From: Hygrocybe punicea
Taxonomy: Eukaryota > Basidiomycota > Agaricomycetes > Agaricales > Hygrophoraceae
DNA: 64,000 bases
Reading direction: 5' to 3'
Assembly: GCA_963556145.1 (NCBI GenBank)
Contig: OY744465.1
Location: 5,828,001-5,892,000, forward strand
Made by a program: the position numbers and the translations under genes. The notes below the pieces were generated by a model, which searched no databases, was not told the DNA's origin, and worked only from the letters and a program-made list of their open reading frames with translations. This document shows, one piece after another, positions 10,695 through 23,236 of this stretch. How positions within the stretch are numbered: the stretch's first letter is position 1; every line of letters starts with the position of its first letter.

Positions 10695-11999
10695 TTGAGA
10701 AAGGGAAGAATCGTGAAGAAATCTGTGTCTGTGGATGAAAGTATGTGCCGACTAGTTGTCTTAGAGGTACCCGCGTGGGAAAGCATATCCAAACCAGTCG
10801 AACCCACCGCCAACCCGTTCCGGTCCCGCCAGACAACACTTGGGCTCCCCACACACCTCCGTTCAATGTCCCATGTCCCCGTCTCGTGTCCCAACACCCC
10901 CCGTTTGCCTTCACCGTCCCAAACGAGCAAATCCAGCCCAGGTTTGGACACCCCACCAACGTGCCATGTCACCATCAATGAACCCACATACCCAGTCCGG
11001 CACCCATGTCACCACGTGTCCTACCCCCACAAACCGCGTTTTACGTGTCCGCACAGGCCCCAGCACCCCCATGCATGACGTCGTCGCCGTGGTGGACCCA
11101 GTCCGTCGAGTCCCAGGCCCTACAACATCAGAAACATGACCCCACATCTCCCGCGTTCCCCGGCTTCATACCACCCTGCAGACCATCCCCTATGCATTCA
11201 TACAGCCCCCCCGTGCACCTCAAACATCCCAAACAATTTGGTCCCGCGTGTTTACAGTGATCCGGCCGTGTTCCAGGTCACCCAGCCTCGTGACCCCACG
11301 TATTCGACGTCCCCAGCCTATACCACTTCTGTTGGATCACCCGACGCATTGTACTGCATCCCAGAGCCCCACAGGACCACTCCCGGGTCCGTGCAAGCCG
11401 CCCCAGCCGCATTCGAACCCTCAATGCCGTGCCACGTCACCCTGCCTCACAACCCTGCATATTCGACGTCCCTGGCCTTGCCCCCCTTTGTTGGACATCC
11501 CGCCACCTCGTACAGCCTCCCAGCACCTCCCAGCATCCCTCGCAAGTCCATACCAGCTGCCCCTGCCATTCTCAGGGCTCCACTCGTGTGCCACGTCACT
11601 CCGCCTCATCCACCCGTCTACTCAACATCCCCGGCCGCTGAAGATCATGCAAGTTCAGCCTTCGAATTCATCCCAGACTATTTCATCCATGCAAGTCCTC
11701 CCAGCACGCCGATTTGGAGAAATGCTGGCTTATCACCACCACCATATAACCCAATCCATCACTCAATGATAGCAAGATCACCTCATGGCTACCATACAGG
11801 CGGCGCAGTTTTCCTGGGGTCTCCACTTAGCCTGCAAATGGCATGGAGGACTTTCCCTCCCAACACACAATCTTTTGCTCTAGTTCCGATTCTCACCCCT
11901 ACTTGCAACCGGTGCCAACATAGTGGCATGGAAACTTCACCTCACCAGGGATGTTCAGGGCAGGCTTCCAATTTGTGGGGGATTAATGGAACTGTTTGA
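10695..11999 (+). pseudogene. Proline-rich repeat protein, interrupted ORF
   Basis: One plus-strand frame is open from about 10695 to a stop at 11999 except for a TGA at 11076-11078. The product (about 400 residues) is rich in Pro, Ser, Thr and His. It contains a degenerate repeat seen four times: CHVTINEPTYPV near 10965, FQVTQPRDPTYSTSPA near 11270, CHVTLPHNPAYSTSLA near 11430 and CHVTPPHPPVYSTSPA near 11590. Protein-level repeats in one frame argue that it was coding. The C-terminus has a CxxC (TCNRCQHSG). No signal peptide or membrane segment is visible. I do not recognise the family. Single-codon interruption by TGA is consistent with C-to-T decay. Confidence 0.4.
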
Positions 12000-14900
12000 A
12001 TCAGACTCATGGCACAAGAACTTTTTATATATATTGTATTAAAGCATTGATTACTCCAGCTTCTTTTGTGTAGTTACTAGGCAATACCAAGGATACAGGT
12101 AAATCCGTATCCTTGACTATCCGTACCCTTACAGATACGAGTATGGATCAGGCTAGCCTGATCTGTGGATCTGTGGATAACTTTATCCCCGGATACAAGT
12201 CTCATTATCACATTTGAATGCCAAAAATGCGAGACAGCCACTTTATGAATTATACTAAACATCCACGGCCACGGCCACATTATGGATACTACAGCCACAT
12301 TGTGAATACTAAACATTTAAATAGTAAAAATACTTCACGACTTTCTGTCAGTCCAATAGTCCAAGTCATGCCACCCAAAAGGAAAAGCTCCACCAGCACC
12401 GCTGGCATTTCCAGCACCAAACGCCAGAAGAAAACCCCCCCTGCACCTCCCCAGGCTGCCGATGCAGCACCGTCAGCCATCTCACCTCACACTACTGCTT
12501 CCATTGCCACAAGTCATGCTCCTTCAGTTGCCACGAGTTGTGCCGGTAGCACTACTGTTACCGTTGTTCCCGATGAGGATGATGACATAATAGAAGTTGA
12601 TGTCAATGGGAATGAGATGGATGACCTGGAGAGTGAGAATTCCAAAGCTGAACTTGGTAATATCCCGTGCCTGCCCATATCTGCTTGCTAAAGTCAGAAA
12701 CAGCGCGAATGAAAAAAAAATGGCATGCACCTATATACAGGTTTTTCAGGCCCATACCAGAAATTGAGTACAAGGACAAGTGGCATAGCCATGTTGTCCA
12801 TTGCTTTGCCAAGGGATGCAATGGCGCTGTCCGCTGCTTTGTGGACCATGACTTGTCGACCAGTAATTTGATCAAGCACACCAAGAAATGTTTTGGCGAT
12901 GATACCGTGAAGGCTGCGAGTACCGCCAAGAATGCGCAAGAGGTTCACGAAAAGATTGTTGGGAGCATCTTGAGGGATGGCTCTTTGATGGCCATCTTTG
13001 AAAGGAAAGATCGAGAAAATCTGACCTTTTTGCACCATCAGCACACCAAAGTGGAGACAAGGTTTGTCATGTCCACGCACCTGCAGAGTTCTCCCTGATA
13101 TTCCTGATAGAGCGGAGATAGTCCGATGGGTCACTGAAAGTAACCACCCATTCAGCATTGTCGATGATCGTGGTTTCCAGTCCTTGATGAAAACTGGTCG
13201 CCCGGGCTACTATCTGCCCTCATGCAGCACTGTTTCTCGAGATGTTAGACAGGTTTTTGCTTGTACACGTACTCGGATTGCAAAGATGCTACAGGTAGAA
13301 TTAAATCATTGATTAGTTGGTGGAGAAAATGCTCACAGCCACAAGGAATATGAAGGAAAACTGAACTTCTCGACTGATGCGTGGACTTCCCCAAATCACA
13401 AGGCTTACATAGCTGTGACAGTTCACCTTGAACAGAATGGAGTGCCGCTCACGTTTTTGTTGGATTTTGTCAAGGTTGCGAAGGTGCGGGATGGTGACTG
13501 TTGCCAACGTTCTTCGAATGCTCAATTGCACGCAGTCACACACTGGTGCTGCCATGTTCATGGAAATCCTTGATGATTTTGGGATCAAACACAAGGTGAG
13601 TACAAATGTCTACACAAAAATGGAGAATTCACGGGCCTTTGATTGATATTAAGCTCCTGTGTATAAGTTGCGACAACGCTTTGGCCAATGATCGGATGAT
13701 TGAAGAACTCGTGTATATGGTGGAGAACTACGCAGGCAAAGCAGGTAATGTATGCTGCTTCTTGCACATTGTGAGCATAGTTGCAAGGACAATCATCAAA
13801 CAATTCGACGCACTGAAGAAGAAAGGCGATGATCCGGTTGATGCACTCGATGATGAACTCTCCAAACTTGCTGAAGGGATTGAGGAGGAAGAACTGCAAA
13901 CGATGCTGGAACGTGAGGATGACGAGGAAGATGATGAGGACATTGGGGATGAGTGGGAGTCTGAGCTCAACACCGCTGAACATGAGCATCTTCAGAGCCA
14001 GGTTTGCCCAATCTGGCTTCTTCTGGTCAAGGTGTGTACTTGCCGTTCTACATCATCCCACACTCTGACACTACAAAGCTCTGGAAACTCGCCTTCAAGA
14101 TCATTCATTCTACGACCATCGTCTTGCCTGTGTGGCACACAATCCTCAAACAGCTTGACCTACCTGATCGTATCATGCCACGCAACATCGCAACATGATT
14201 GAACTCCACTTTCAATATGCTCAACTTCGAGATTGAACACAAGGATGCTATCAACAAATTGATGGGGGACAGGACAATGGAGCTGCAAGCCTTTGAGCTC
14301 CATAACTCAGACTGGGAAATTGCAAAGCAGCTGCGTGATACTCTGAAAGTGAGGCCGCACTCTTGCTCAATATTGTATCCTGACCTTTTTGCAGGTATTC
14401 AAAGATGCTACACTTTTCTTTTCTCGAGGGACACCTAATCTAGCTACTGTTATCCCAGCGATGGACCTCATCAATGAGTGTCTAGCTACTGACTCTCTCA
14501 AACACAGTCTCAGTGCCCCGATCTGTGCAGCGATCAGCATCAGCAAGACAGCAATGAACAAGTACTACGCAAAGACTGATCTCTCGGAGGTGTACTGCAT
14601 TGCCATGGGTGAGCGAGTTTGACATGTCTCTATGCCTACTCACTGGCTTGTCAGTTCTCTACCCATGGCATAAGCTGGTGTACTTCAAGAAAGCCAGCTG
14701 GCAAGCAGACTGGATTGCAGCTGCAGAAGCTCTTGTCCATGATGTGTTCAAGCGATCATACGCAGAATCTGCGAGTGAGCCTGATGATAATCAGACCCAG
14801 AGTGCAAGCATAAAGGTGAGTCGTTTATGTGTTGGACACCAATACTAAATATTTATTGACTCAGGAAACAACGGAAAACATGTTCGACAATATTGAAGCT

Positions 14901-15343
14901 CTCACAAAGCCCAAAGCCTCCGATCTGCATGATGAACTGGATCGTTATTTTAGCACTGACATTGAAGATGTCCGCAATGCTGTGATGTGGTGGACAGAAT
15001 GGAAAGCAATGTTCCCGGTGTTATCTAGGATGGCTCTAAGGCATGTCACGACTCTGGGTAACCCGCGGGTCACAATGGGTTTACCCCTGGGAAAACTTGT
15101 GGGTATCTTACTCGTGAGTACCATTTACCCGTTGTCTGAAATACTCACAGATCTGGGTGTCACGTATTATCTCTCAGGTACCTGTGTGAGTACTCGCGGG
15201 TCACAGCCAAGACTCATTCTCTGTAGATACTCAAATGTTTAATTGTTGTGTGTACGAAATCATGGGCACTTAGATCATGTGATCTTAAACAACGACACGA
15301 AACGTCGACTCAACAATAACAGCAACACTCACAAGACAAAACA

Positions 15344-15389
15344 GTAAGCTTTCACAGAAGCTTCACTTTACTGACATTTTATTACACAG
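15344..15389 (+). other. Intron-like segment in element C
   Basis: GTAAGC at the 5' end, TTTACTGAC branch-like site, TTACACAG at the 3' end; 46 nt, the same length and branch sequence as in A although C and A ends are unrelated. Confidence 0.55.
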
Positions 15390-15540
15390 AGAATCATGAT
15401 GAGGACAGCTGGCAACAGCAGCGGCAGCGGCAGCACCACCAATGCCCACACCAATGCCTGCCAACACCCATGCCAACACCATGCCCACACCAACACCACA
15501 CTCACGATGGGAACCGGGGATGGTAGCAACACAAGGACAC

Positions 15541-15568
15541 AGCGGGGAGTGGTGCATCCACCCCCGCT
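15541..15568. repeat. Palindrome P1 in element C
   Basis: AGCGGGGAGTGG-TGCA-TCCACCCCCGCT, an inverted repeat centred on TGCA. It lies directly before a degenerate donor (ATAAGT at 15572). Comparable TGCA-centred palindromes occur at the same place in D1, D2 and E. Confidence 0.55.
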
Positions 15569-16012
15569 GCTAAGATAAGTTGTCATCTATTTTATTTATC
15601 TATACTTACCCCCCACAGTTCCATGATGCCCACAAGCATGGATGTGGCAGCAGCCCACGGCAACCACAGCAGCTATGGCAGCAACAACCGCTACAGCGGC
15701 AGCAGCAGTGGGAACGGCAGCAATGGCAGCAGTGGGAATGGCAGCAGCGGGAACGGTGACAGTGGGAACAGCAGCAGCGGGAACAGCAACAGCAGGAACA
15801 GCAGCAATGCAGCAACAACAGCAGCAGCGGGAACAGCAGCAGCGGGAACGGCAGCAGCGGGAACGGCAGCAATAGCGGCAGCAACAATGGCAGCAACAAC
15901 AGCACCGGCAGCAACACAGCAGCAACAGCACCGGCAGCAACGCAACAGCAACAGCTGCGGCGGTGGCATGGTGCCACTGAAAGGTCCCCCCTCCTCCCCA
16001 CTCCTCCCAACT

Positions 16013-16063
16013 CCTCGCAACCCCAGGCCCACGTCAGTTGACGTGGCACTGTGGCTTGCGAGG
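16013..16063. repeat. Palindromic module P2 in element C
   Basis: CCTCGCAA arm, centre ACGTCAGTTGACGT, arm CTTGCGAGG, with about 10 nt of unrelated spacer on each side of the centre. It lies 208 bp from the right end of C. Confidence 0.7.
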
Positions 16064-16772
16064 AAATTTGAGGGTGGAGGATGGTTCGCGGTCCAAAGCG
16101 TGTCGAGCCCCAGGTCACCTGCGAGTACCCATGGATCCACAGGTAGCCGACCCGTGGATCCGAGTCTAGTGGATTGAAAAACCCACACAGATCTGGGTAT
16201 GTAAATTTTGATGAAAAAAACTCGCGAGTTTGGATCTGGATCACCCATGAGTGCACTCGTGACATGCCTTAGATGGCTCTCAACTACTTAACTATTCCTG
16301 GTGAGTCTTGTTTTGAGTCTAATTCAGCAGTGTTAATGGTGTTGTCTGAGTCAGCTACATCCGTTGAAGTGGAACGGGCATTCAGCCGTGGCCGTCTGGT
16401 ACTCAGTCATACCTGGAGTCGTTTGGCAACCCAGACCACCCATGCCGTCTTGTGCCTTGGACCCTGGAGCAAGTTGGGTTTGATTAAGGATAGTGATGTC
16501 AAAGCTGTGTTGCAGTTGCAAGATATTGAGGAGGCTGACGATCAGCTGGAGGATGGATGGGACCTCATATATAAACCTATGTAGTGCTAACGTATCCCCG
16601 AGTCTACCTGTGGATAATGTATCCGAACCCATTGTCTGCTCCATACCCGTGAGTTTTACATCCATGGGAAAATCTGTGCCTGATGGATGCATGGATATGG
16701 ATTTGCATGGATATGAGTATGGATCAGAAATGTTAGATCCACAGATTACCCATGCTATTGCCTAGTAGTTAC

Positions 16773-17181
16773 TTTCTCTTGTCCCAAAATCTATGCCATT
16801 AGTATTTTATGCTGAACGCGATGAAGGGTTAAAGTACTTTGAATTTGAGGTAGGGTCACGGTGAAATATAGTATTGTCACTCATAGTTCATTTGCTTCAA
16901 AATGATTATTTAAAATCTGGGTATTTATTGTCTTGTCATACAAAATTCCATGCAGAACACAAGTTGCCAGGGACTTGCAGGCCTAAGATGAAGGATGCTT
17001 GGTTCATGTGTATTATTTGATGATTGATCGAAGGTCAGACATCCTCACATCTTTTGTCACAGGACGGTGCCAGTGACTTAGGACCTGTGACTACACGTTG
17101 ACTACATGTTGAAAATGTTCAACATGCCATAAATATTCTCACCCTTCTCGCCTCTTGACAACCAACTAAAGTCGATGTACT
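16773..17181. other. Intergenic stretch before the KDZ gene
   Basis: No coding sequence is seen. It holds a short dyad around 17100 (TGTTGAAAATGTTCAACA) that could belong to the KDZ element's flank. Confidence 0.3.
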
Positions 17182-18745
17182 ATGCATAAATCCACATCAC
17201 AGTGCATCAAATTGTCGATACTTGGACCCTCTGGTCTTCAGTCTAGCAAAGTTCCTCTCAGCCGAATCCGCACGGATCGCATCGCTTATGAGAGAGAGCA
17301 CATAGAAAAATTGTCAAGTCAGTTGATGGCAATTTGCTGTCTTAATACTGATGCTGAATGGTTCAACAGAGATGACTGGCACTGCACATCAGCTCATTGC
17401 AGAGGCTGGCTTGGAAGCTGGCGCAAATCCCATAGACTACAACGACCAACGCTTCATCGAGCAAGACCAACACTTCATAACACCACCAGATTGCGATTGG
17501 TCTGATGATGAAGAGGATGACAGAGAACAAAGTCACCCATCAGACACCATTGACAAGGCCAGAGCTCATGCCATCCATCGGTAAAAGTTTCAATCACTTT
17601 TCTATCAGCTCGAACTAATATTGAACAGGGTTAACATTAAGAAACCGATACATTGTCGTGAAGTACGTACGTAACGAGAACGAAACAAGCAACTTCATGC
17701 CTCTTGGACAGCACAAATGCTGGCCCTCATTTCTGCTTACCTATCATACAAACATCAGGATGTAGCAGTCGAGAATGTTACAATGGATGAGTCTGGTTTG
17801 CATGAGTTCCAGGTGGATGTCTTTGGTGTGCGAGGTATGACATCAACAGTTCCTGTGCTGATTGTTGATACAAATGTTGACCGTAGAGCATGTTATTCGA
17901 AAGGCTCTTCCGCAGCACATCAACAAGGAGGTGAATGTTGCCCTTATTCAAGCAGGACCTCTAGGGGCATCACCAACCCAACCAACTGTTGCTGTCACTC
18001 TCGAGTGTCTGGAACTCTACCACCAGATCCGCCAACGGCAAGCTAACTTCAGTATACAAACCATGGTAAAGGTATTGTGTGCACTACATAATGTACATGT
18101 CTGTTTGTAAGTACATCTATTCTAACTAATTAAAAGTTCCTCTAGATCACATATTATCAGTCCCTGCGCAACCAGTTTGCTGTGGCATTTGATGCCTATC
18201 TCAACATCCTCTGGCATGTTCAGGGAAAGGTTAATGAAGCACTTGGCCATGGTGTGGGTTGGCGTATTCATTATGCATGTCCGCCGTGTGGTTATAAGGT
18301 ACTTATTCGCTCTGGTGGCTTGACATCTGGCTAATCCTAACATACCTTCTAGCTTCCTGATGAACCAGAACTCATCCCGTCATGCCTACATACAATGGAT
18401 GGAAATAATTCCATGAAACATGTTGACAGTTCTGGCCATGCTGATGAACATATCTTCATCAGTAACTACCTCATTCATCCTGATAAGGTGGATCTTTTTA
18501 AGGATGACATCTGGACTCAGCCGGGCACCAAGACTGATGCTCCGCTCCCTATCAGCAACCAGAAAACAGTTTGTACCAACAATTGGATGGCTGCCAATTC
18601 AGTGACGGAAGGCACAATTGAAGTGTTTCAGCAGACTGGCAGGTTTTTATGCTCCTGCCATCATGCAATCATTGAGACTTTGGTGGAAATGTGAAAGAGT
18701 GGGGAACTATAAGATACATCTAACAATAAAAAGTCTTGTGCTGAT

Positions 18746-20395
18746 TGTTACGGATCGCTTCTGCAGTGGGCTCCGGCAACAATCAACTTAACTGGGGGGC
18801 GGTTTCCAGAGGAGAGAAGAGCAGTTTTAATTGTTGCTTACAGCTAAGACAACACTGCTAAGAAGGGAGGGGTCAAGGTCTAATGTCATTGCAAGCCGCT
18901 GGGGTTACCCAAAACAAGATGAGTCTGCCCCAAGAACAAGACTAAACGTAAGGAAAAGAAAGAAGAAAAAGTCCGAACCAACAACAAGAACAGTATATAT
19001 AGTGACTGGTCTTGAGGGGAGGTAAATAGAAATGCAACCATGAAGCTACAACATGTCCAACTATACCATGTGTTCACCATGAGACAGACATGAGGCGTCC
19101 TCATGTCGATGTTCTCGTGATCCAACTGGAGGCCCAGGTGTCATTGAGGATGGAAGAGGTCCGGATAACTCGGATGATTTGTCATCAGATCATGTGATGT
19201 GCAGAATTGCCTATTCTGGGTCTACACTTGCTGTAATGGGCAAATGTGCAGTCTGACAAGTGTGATGCACGGTCGGGTCAAAGAAGGGTATCGTCCAGTG
19301 TGGGATTGGTGAAGGGAGTGTCTTGAGGTAGTGTGGATATAGTGGCAAGGTTGGTATGAAAGAAAATAAAGGAATGTATAGAGGAAAAACCAACTAATAC
19401 AGTGGGCTAGTCGAGGTCAGACATGTGAACAGCATAAGCTGTACCGGATGACAATGTGTGTATCAATGACGTATCGAGGGGTGATGTCTTGTCCTGTGTG
19501 TAGAACAACATGGTCCACCTGATGTCAGTATTTGTCCAAGAAAGGGTATTGTTGTAAGTGAGTGTGGGAGGTATCAAGGGTATGGATGGAAAAGGATAAA
19601 TGAATGTGGGTCCAGGTTTCAAGTCATGGCACGAGTGACAAGCTGTGGGAATAAGACGTTGGGTACTGCATTGAAGCAATGTCATGTGAACAATAAACGA
19701 TAGGGGTCAGTTCACTGTATTGGGAAGTTGTATGGTCTGTGGTTGAAGTCTGAAGGTATGTATTTCGGCGATGGTCAGATTGGAGGGAACAGTGAAATGT
19801 CCTGTGATCGAGGATTGTTCAGGGCATGCATGCAGGTGAGGAATGTCGTCAGATCGTCAGGGAGGATAATGGTAGGCACAGGGTATGAATATGGAAACCA
19901 AATATCCAAGAATGGCAATTGTTAATTACATGTCGATATATTGTCAAGGTGGAAGTCGGGTGTATCAATGGTGGAAGGGTTTTGGTGCCGATGCCAAAGA
20001 TAGATCATAACAAAGTAGAAACTGATAAGGAAGGTGATGGCGATGCTGCCAATGATGATTACGGTAATTAGCTGTGTCGGGAGTACAGCCATTGTGAATC
20101 GGTTTGTTGTGGGATGAAGTCAACAATATGTCAGGGCAAGGAAAAAGACAATAGCGATGATATCCGTCGGTAAGGAGACTATTCGGGTACAGCAAGGTAA
20201 CGTGGGGATGTGTCCATAGTCGGTCTAGATTGTTCTAGAAGAAAGGAAGAAAAGAGAACAAGGACAAGAATAAACAATGATGTCCAAAAGAAGACAAAAG
20301 GTAAAAGGAAACGAAAAAGGAAGGTGTGATAAAGCGGAATCGTCATGGTGGGTAACAGAGTCAGAATTGGAGTTGCGGAGTTGAAAAACGTAACA
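18746..20395. mobile_element. 1.65-kb solo LTR in the KDZ gene
   Basis: Begins TGTTACGGATCG and ends AAACGTAACA, so the ends form TGTTACG/CGTAACA inverted termini. The 5-bp duplication CTGAT is perfect (18741-18745 and 20396-20400). There is no internal coding region and no second LTR. KDZ coding sequence resumes directly after it. The TATATATAG near 18992 may be its promoter box. Confidence 0.75.
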
Positions 20396-21508
20396 CTGAT
20401 GTTGTGAGATGAAGGGCAAAGTATGGGCTTGCCACGGTGAATGAGATTCTCAATGTCTTCGGGTTTCATCAGGGCATTGGTTACGATATCGGGTGCTCAC
20501 ATGAAGTCACAGTGGCGGCGAGTTCTATTGGTCGAAAAGCCAAGGATCTCGGTTTACAATTTGCTGTGGATGCATTTCACAGACATGTCCACAACCATCT
20601 TTGCCAATTGTGCCATATTCCACTGTACCTCAAGGGGTTCTGAATTGAGGATCTTGCAACATGCGAATGAATCTTCGCATCATCCAATACTGCCGCTCGC
20701 CTGATTCAGCATGCATCCTACTTTCACTGGCTGCAGTTTCTTGACTTGCACTTTGATCAGTGGGACAAGGACAAATACGCAGAGCTCGGTAGGTTCATTT
20801 TCGAACATTAGTTTCTACCGTCGTAACTCTCCTTGCGACAGGCAAATTCCTGTACAACAACTACTGACAATTGTTGAGCATCATAAAGGAATACAGTCAT
20901 GATATTGAGGCTCTCAAGAAGACGCAACCTGGTCTTACCAATGAAGACTTTAAAGCTTGGCATGAGGAAGAAATTCACTATCTTGAGAACCTCGTCTCGG
21001 AGCCTGAATATGATGTTCAAGTCATTGCCTATGTCGAAGCTCTAGAGGCCTTGAAAAAAGTGGAGTATGTGCTTCTTCTATGTAATGTTATATTCTGTCC
21101 TGATAGGTGTCACAAGGGCTACATATGCTTGCTTGTCCACAGTTGGGTTCCTGTCGTACACGCTGGCCGACTTTGCTAGTGTTGCCATAGTTCAGTTCCG
21201 AACCTAGCCAAACCCGGTTCAAACCCTGAACCAAACCTGGGGTTCAGTCTAAGTTCGGCCAAATGCTGAATTGGACCGCAGGTTCGGTTCAGGGTTTCGA
21301 GGCTGCCAGATTTCCTGAATGGCTGCAAACCGCGTCCAAACCACAAACACGGATATTTTTAAGGTATTTATTTCATTTGTTTTTCGTATTTCTTTACTTA
21401 CTTTTTTGTGTTAAACGGTATCATGTGACCATTACATGAAGGTTTCTTCACCAACAACAACAACACAAGGCCAATGAACGCAACACAATGTCGCATTCAT
21501 GGACACAG

Positions 21509-21555
21509 GTAAGTCTCATCATTTATCTTAACTTTACTAATATTATTTGTTACAG
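21509..21555 (+). other. Intron-like segment in element A2
   Basis: GTAAGT start, CTTTACTAAT branch-like site and TTACAG end, 47 nt; collinear with A1 and A3. Confidence 0.6.
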
Positions 21556-22118
21556 GAAACTCGACCGCGACCACATTGTGAGCACACCACCACGGCACAA
21601 AATGGATCCCAATGCCAATGCAATGCCAACGAATGCAGGACAGCCGCAACACCACCGCCACCACCACCACTGGTGGCAACGGCAACGTCAACGTCAACAA
21701 CGACGATGGCAATTGCAATGGCAACAACGACAACGGCAATGGCAACAATGACAATTGCAACAGCCAGCAGCAGCAGCAGCGCCGGCAACAGCAGCAACAC
21801 AGCAATGCTGGCAGCAGCAGCAATGCCAGCAGCAGCAGCCATGACAGCAACACCACCCACGGGACAGCCGCAACATCACCACCACCACCACCACCACCGG
21901 CAACAGCAACAGCAACAGCAGCAGCAGCGCCGGCAGCAACTGCAACGGCAGCAGCAGCAGCAGCAATGGAACCAGCAGCGCTGGCAGCAACGGCAGCAGC
22001 AGCAGTTGCAGCGCCAGCGCCAGCAGCAGCAATGCCGGCAATGCCAGGCACCATGGGACAAGACCCCCCATCCCTCCACATCCCTTGGGGACACCGGAGG
22101 GCTCCCCCACACCCATCT

Positions 22119-22172
22119 ACCTCGCAATGTGCAGCGCCGTATCTATTGATACATGCCTGCCATTCACGAGGA
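22119..22172. repeat. Palindromic module P2 in A2
   Basis: Arms ACCTCGCAA and TTCACGAGG around a centre GTATCTATTGATAC. One arm base has changed (CGCG to CACG), a C-to-T/G-to-A type change compared with A1. Confidence 0.65.
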
Positions 22173-23022
22173 GAATGGAGCTCATGGGAGCCCACCTTGG
22201 TCTGGGTTTCAGACCGCATCTGAACCCAGACCGAACGCAGCAAGACGGTTCGACGCCATCTGGGTCCAGGTTTGGCCATGCACCAAACCAGACCCGAAGT
22301 TCAGTTCATGGTTCCACCAAAAAAGGTCAGAACTGGTCCGAACTGAACTTCAGCAACACTAGATCAGATAGCAGCTTCTAATTTCCACAGGCTACAAGCT
22401 GCGAAAACATATCTAAAAAGCCATCACAAAGAGATCTGCTGCCATTCGCACAGCTCTTGAGAAGTACAATGCAATGGCTCCCTTGCAAGATCCCCCGCTG
22501 CCCACCCTTGATTATGCAAATATAGCATAGTATAGTTTGCTTGGCAATTTTGAGTTGTTGAAGCATTCTCGAACGGAAATCCTTCAAAAGCCGTGGTCGG
22601 TCCCTGCTAATCGGGAAGTAGTGGCCAAATATTTCAAGATTATCAGAGCTCACAGGGAGATACATCGACTCAACATTGAAATCTGTCGACTTAATGCATA
22701 GATTCATAATGAAGGTCACACTCTCATCTCTGCATCACACCAGCTGGAGAACTCTGATCTGCTGATTGCGGCAGAGATACATTGCCTCTTTAATGAATGT
22801 CACCGTGTCAACAAAAAACACCGCATGTACCTTGCAGCTATCTATCGATTAAAAGGTTACTCAGGCTCTGGACCTTATATCCCTCTCATGGGACAACAGG
22901 AAAACATCATTGTGGATACTCCAGGAAATGTTGAGGATGAACCCAAAATCTTGGTTGATGAAGATGATGGTCTGTGTGAGGAGGTCCTCTGCTTTGATGA
23001 TTTCATGGATCATGTTGCATAA

Positions 23023-23236
23023 TGACATTGGTTGTGGTTACAAAAAGAAACAAAGCAATACATGAAGAAATGAAGGAGATACATGAGCTCATCATTGGCA
23101 ACGATGAGCTCGAAGTGGCAGCATGACTGGCATGTGAGGATGATGATGTAAGCGGCAATGATGGGCGCAGTAGCCGGATGATGGGCATGGTAGCCGGATG
23201 GCAACCTGACAACACTGAGACACGTTACTGACTAGT
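23023..23236. other. 3' flank of the KDZ gene, nothing recognised
   Basis: Contains a short direct repeat (GTAGCCGGATG twice near 23170-23200) and no reading frame worth calling. Confidence 0.35.

Larger units (their letters stand above)
15037..16271. mobile_element. Element C, hAT-like non-autonomous element in the transposase gene
   Basis: Left end TAAGGCATGTCACGACTCTG, reversed right end TAAGGCATGTCACGAGTGCA. The 8-bp duplication GATGGCTC is perfect (15029-15036 and 16272-16279). The 1235-bp interior follows the shared plan: subterminal repeats, a 46-nt intron-like segment (15344-15389), a TGCA-centred palindrome (15541-15568), a second degenerate intron, GCA/GGC triplet repeats (about 15620-15960) and palindromic module P2 (16013-16063). 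Confidence 0.85.
12368..16584 (+). pseudogene. hAT transposase with BED zinc finger, inactivated
   Basis: The protein begins MPPKRKSSTS with a basic nuclear-localisation-like tract (KRQKK) and an acidic linker. A BED-type finger follows (KWHAPIYRFFRPI, then CFAKGC and STSNLIKHTKKC near 12720-12890). Then come the catalytic core (FSTDAWTSPNHKAYIAV at 13370; CDNALANDRMI at 13670) and the C-terminal hAT dimerisation domain (SATSVEVERAFSRGR at 16345) to a stop at 16584. About ten GT-AG introns of 45-60 nt can be drawn. Three defects are visible: element C inserted at 15036, a TGA at 14196-14198 where the family has Arg-Trp before NST, and no intact frame across the C insertion. Related agaricomycete transposases bind the element ends and cut and paste the element. 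Confidence 0.8.
12078..16764 (+). mobile_element. hAT element B, formerly autonomous
   Basis: Ends are inverted repeats (left TAGGCAATACCAAGGATAC, reversed right TAGGCAATAGCATGGGTAA) with a perfect 8-bp duplication GTAGTTAC at 12070-12077 and 16765-16772. Subterminal regions are packed with GGATAC/GTATCC motifs. It carries one transposase gene (12368-16584) that is interrupted by element C and a nonsense codon. Without C the element is about 3.45 kb. Element D shares the TAGGCAA end and the ATACGGAT subterminal motif, so B-type transposase could be the source that moved D. Confidence 0.85.
21177..22361. mobile_element. Element A2, hAT-like non-autonomous element
   Basis: Left end TAGTGTTGCCATAGTTCAGT, reversed right end TAGTGTTGCTGAAGTTCAGT, 1185 bp, same interior as A1 and A3. 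It holds an intron-like segment at 21509-21555, triplet repeats at about 21640-22040 and module P2 at 22119-22172. It interrupts the KDZ transposase. Unlike A1 and A3 I see no 8-bp duplication; the flanks read CTTTGC and GATCAG. Confidence 0.8.
17182..23022 (+). pseudogene. KDZ-type (Kyakuja-Dileera-Zisupton) transposase, decayed
   Basis: Pieces in several frames follow the KDZ order. After an N-terminal part (YEREHIEKLSSQLM) come VENVTMDESGLHEFQVD (17775), YACPPCGYKLPDEP (18278), the MDGNNSMKHVDSSGHADEH block (18395), CTNNWMAANSV (18572) and FHQGIGYDIGCSHE (20466). A second Cys/His cluster HNHLCQLCHIPLY (20590) and a helical C-terminal half (about 20870-21060 and 22380-23022) follow, ending at a TAA. 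The DGNNS and YDIGC aspartates correspond to residues of the family's DDE core. It is broken by a 1.65-kb solo LTR (18746-20395), by element A2 (21177-22361), and by stops at 17670, 18692, 22528 and 22696. A mutated donor (ATAAG for GTAAG) follows KSGEL at 18709. The usual N-terminal CxC-type finger region is not seen. KDZ elements are DNA transposons with 8-bp duplications; I could not place this copy's ends. Confidence 0.8.
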
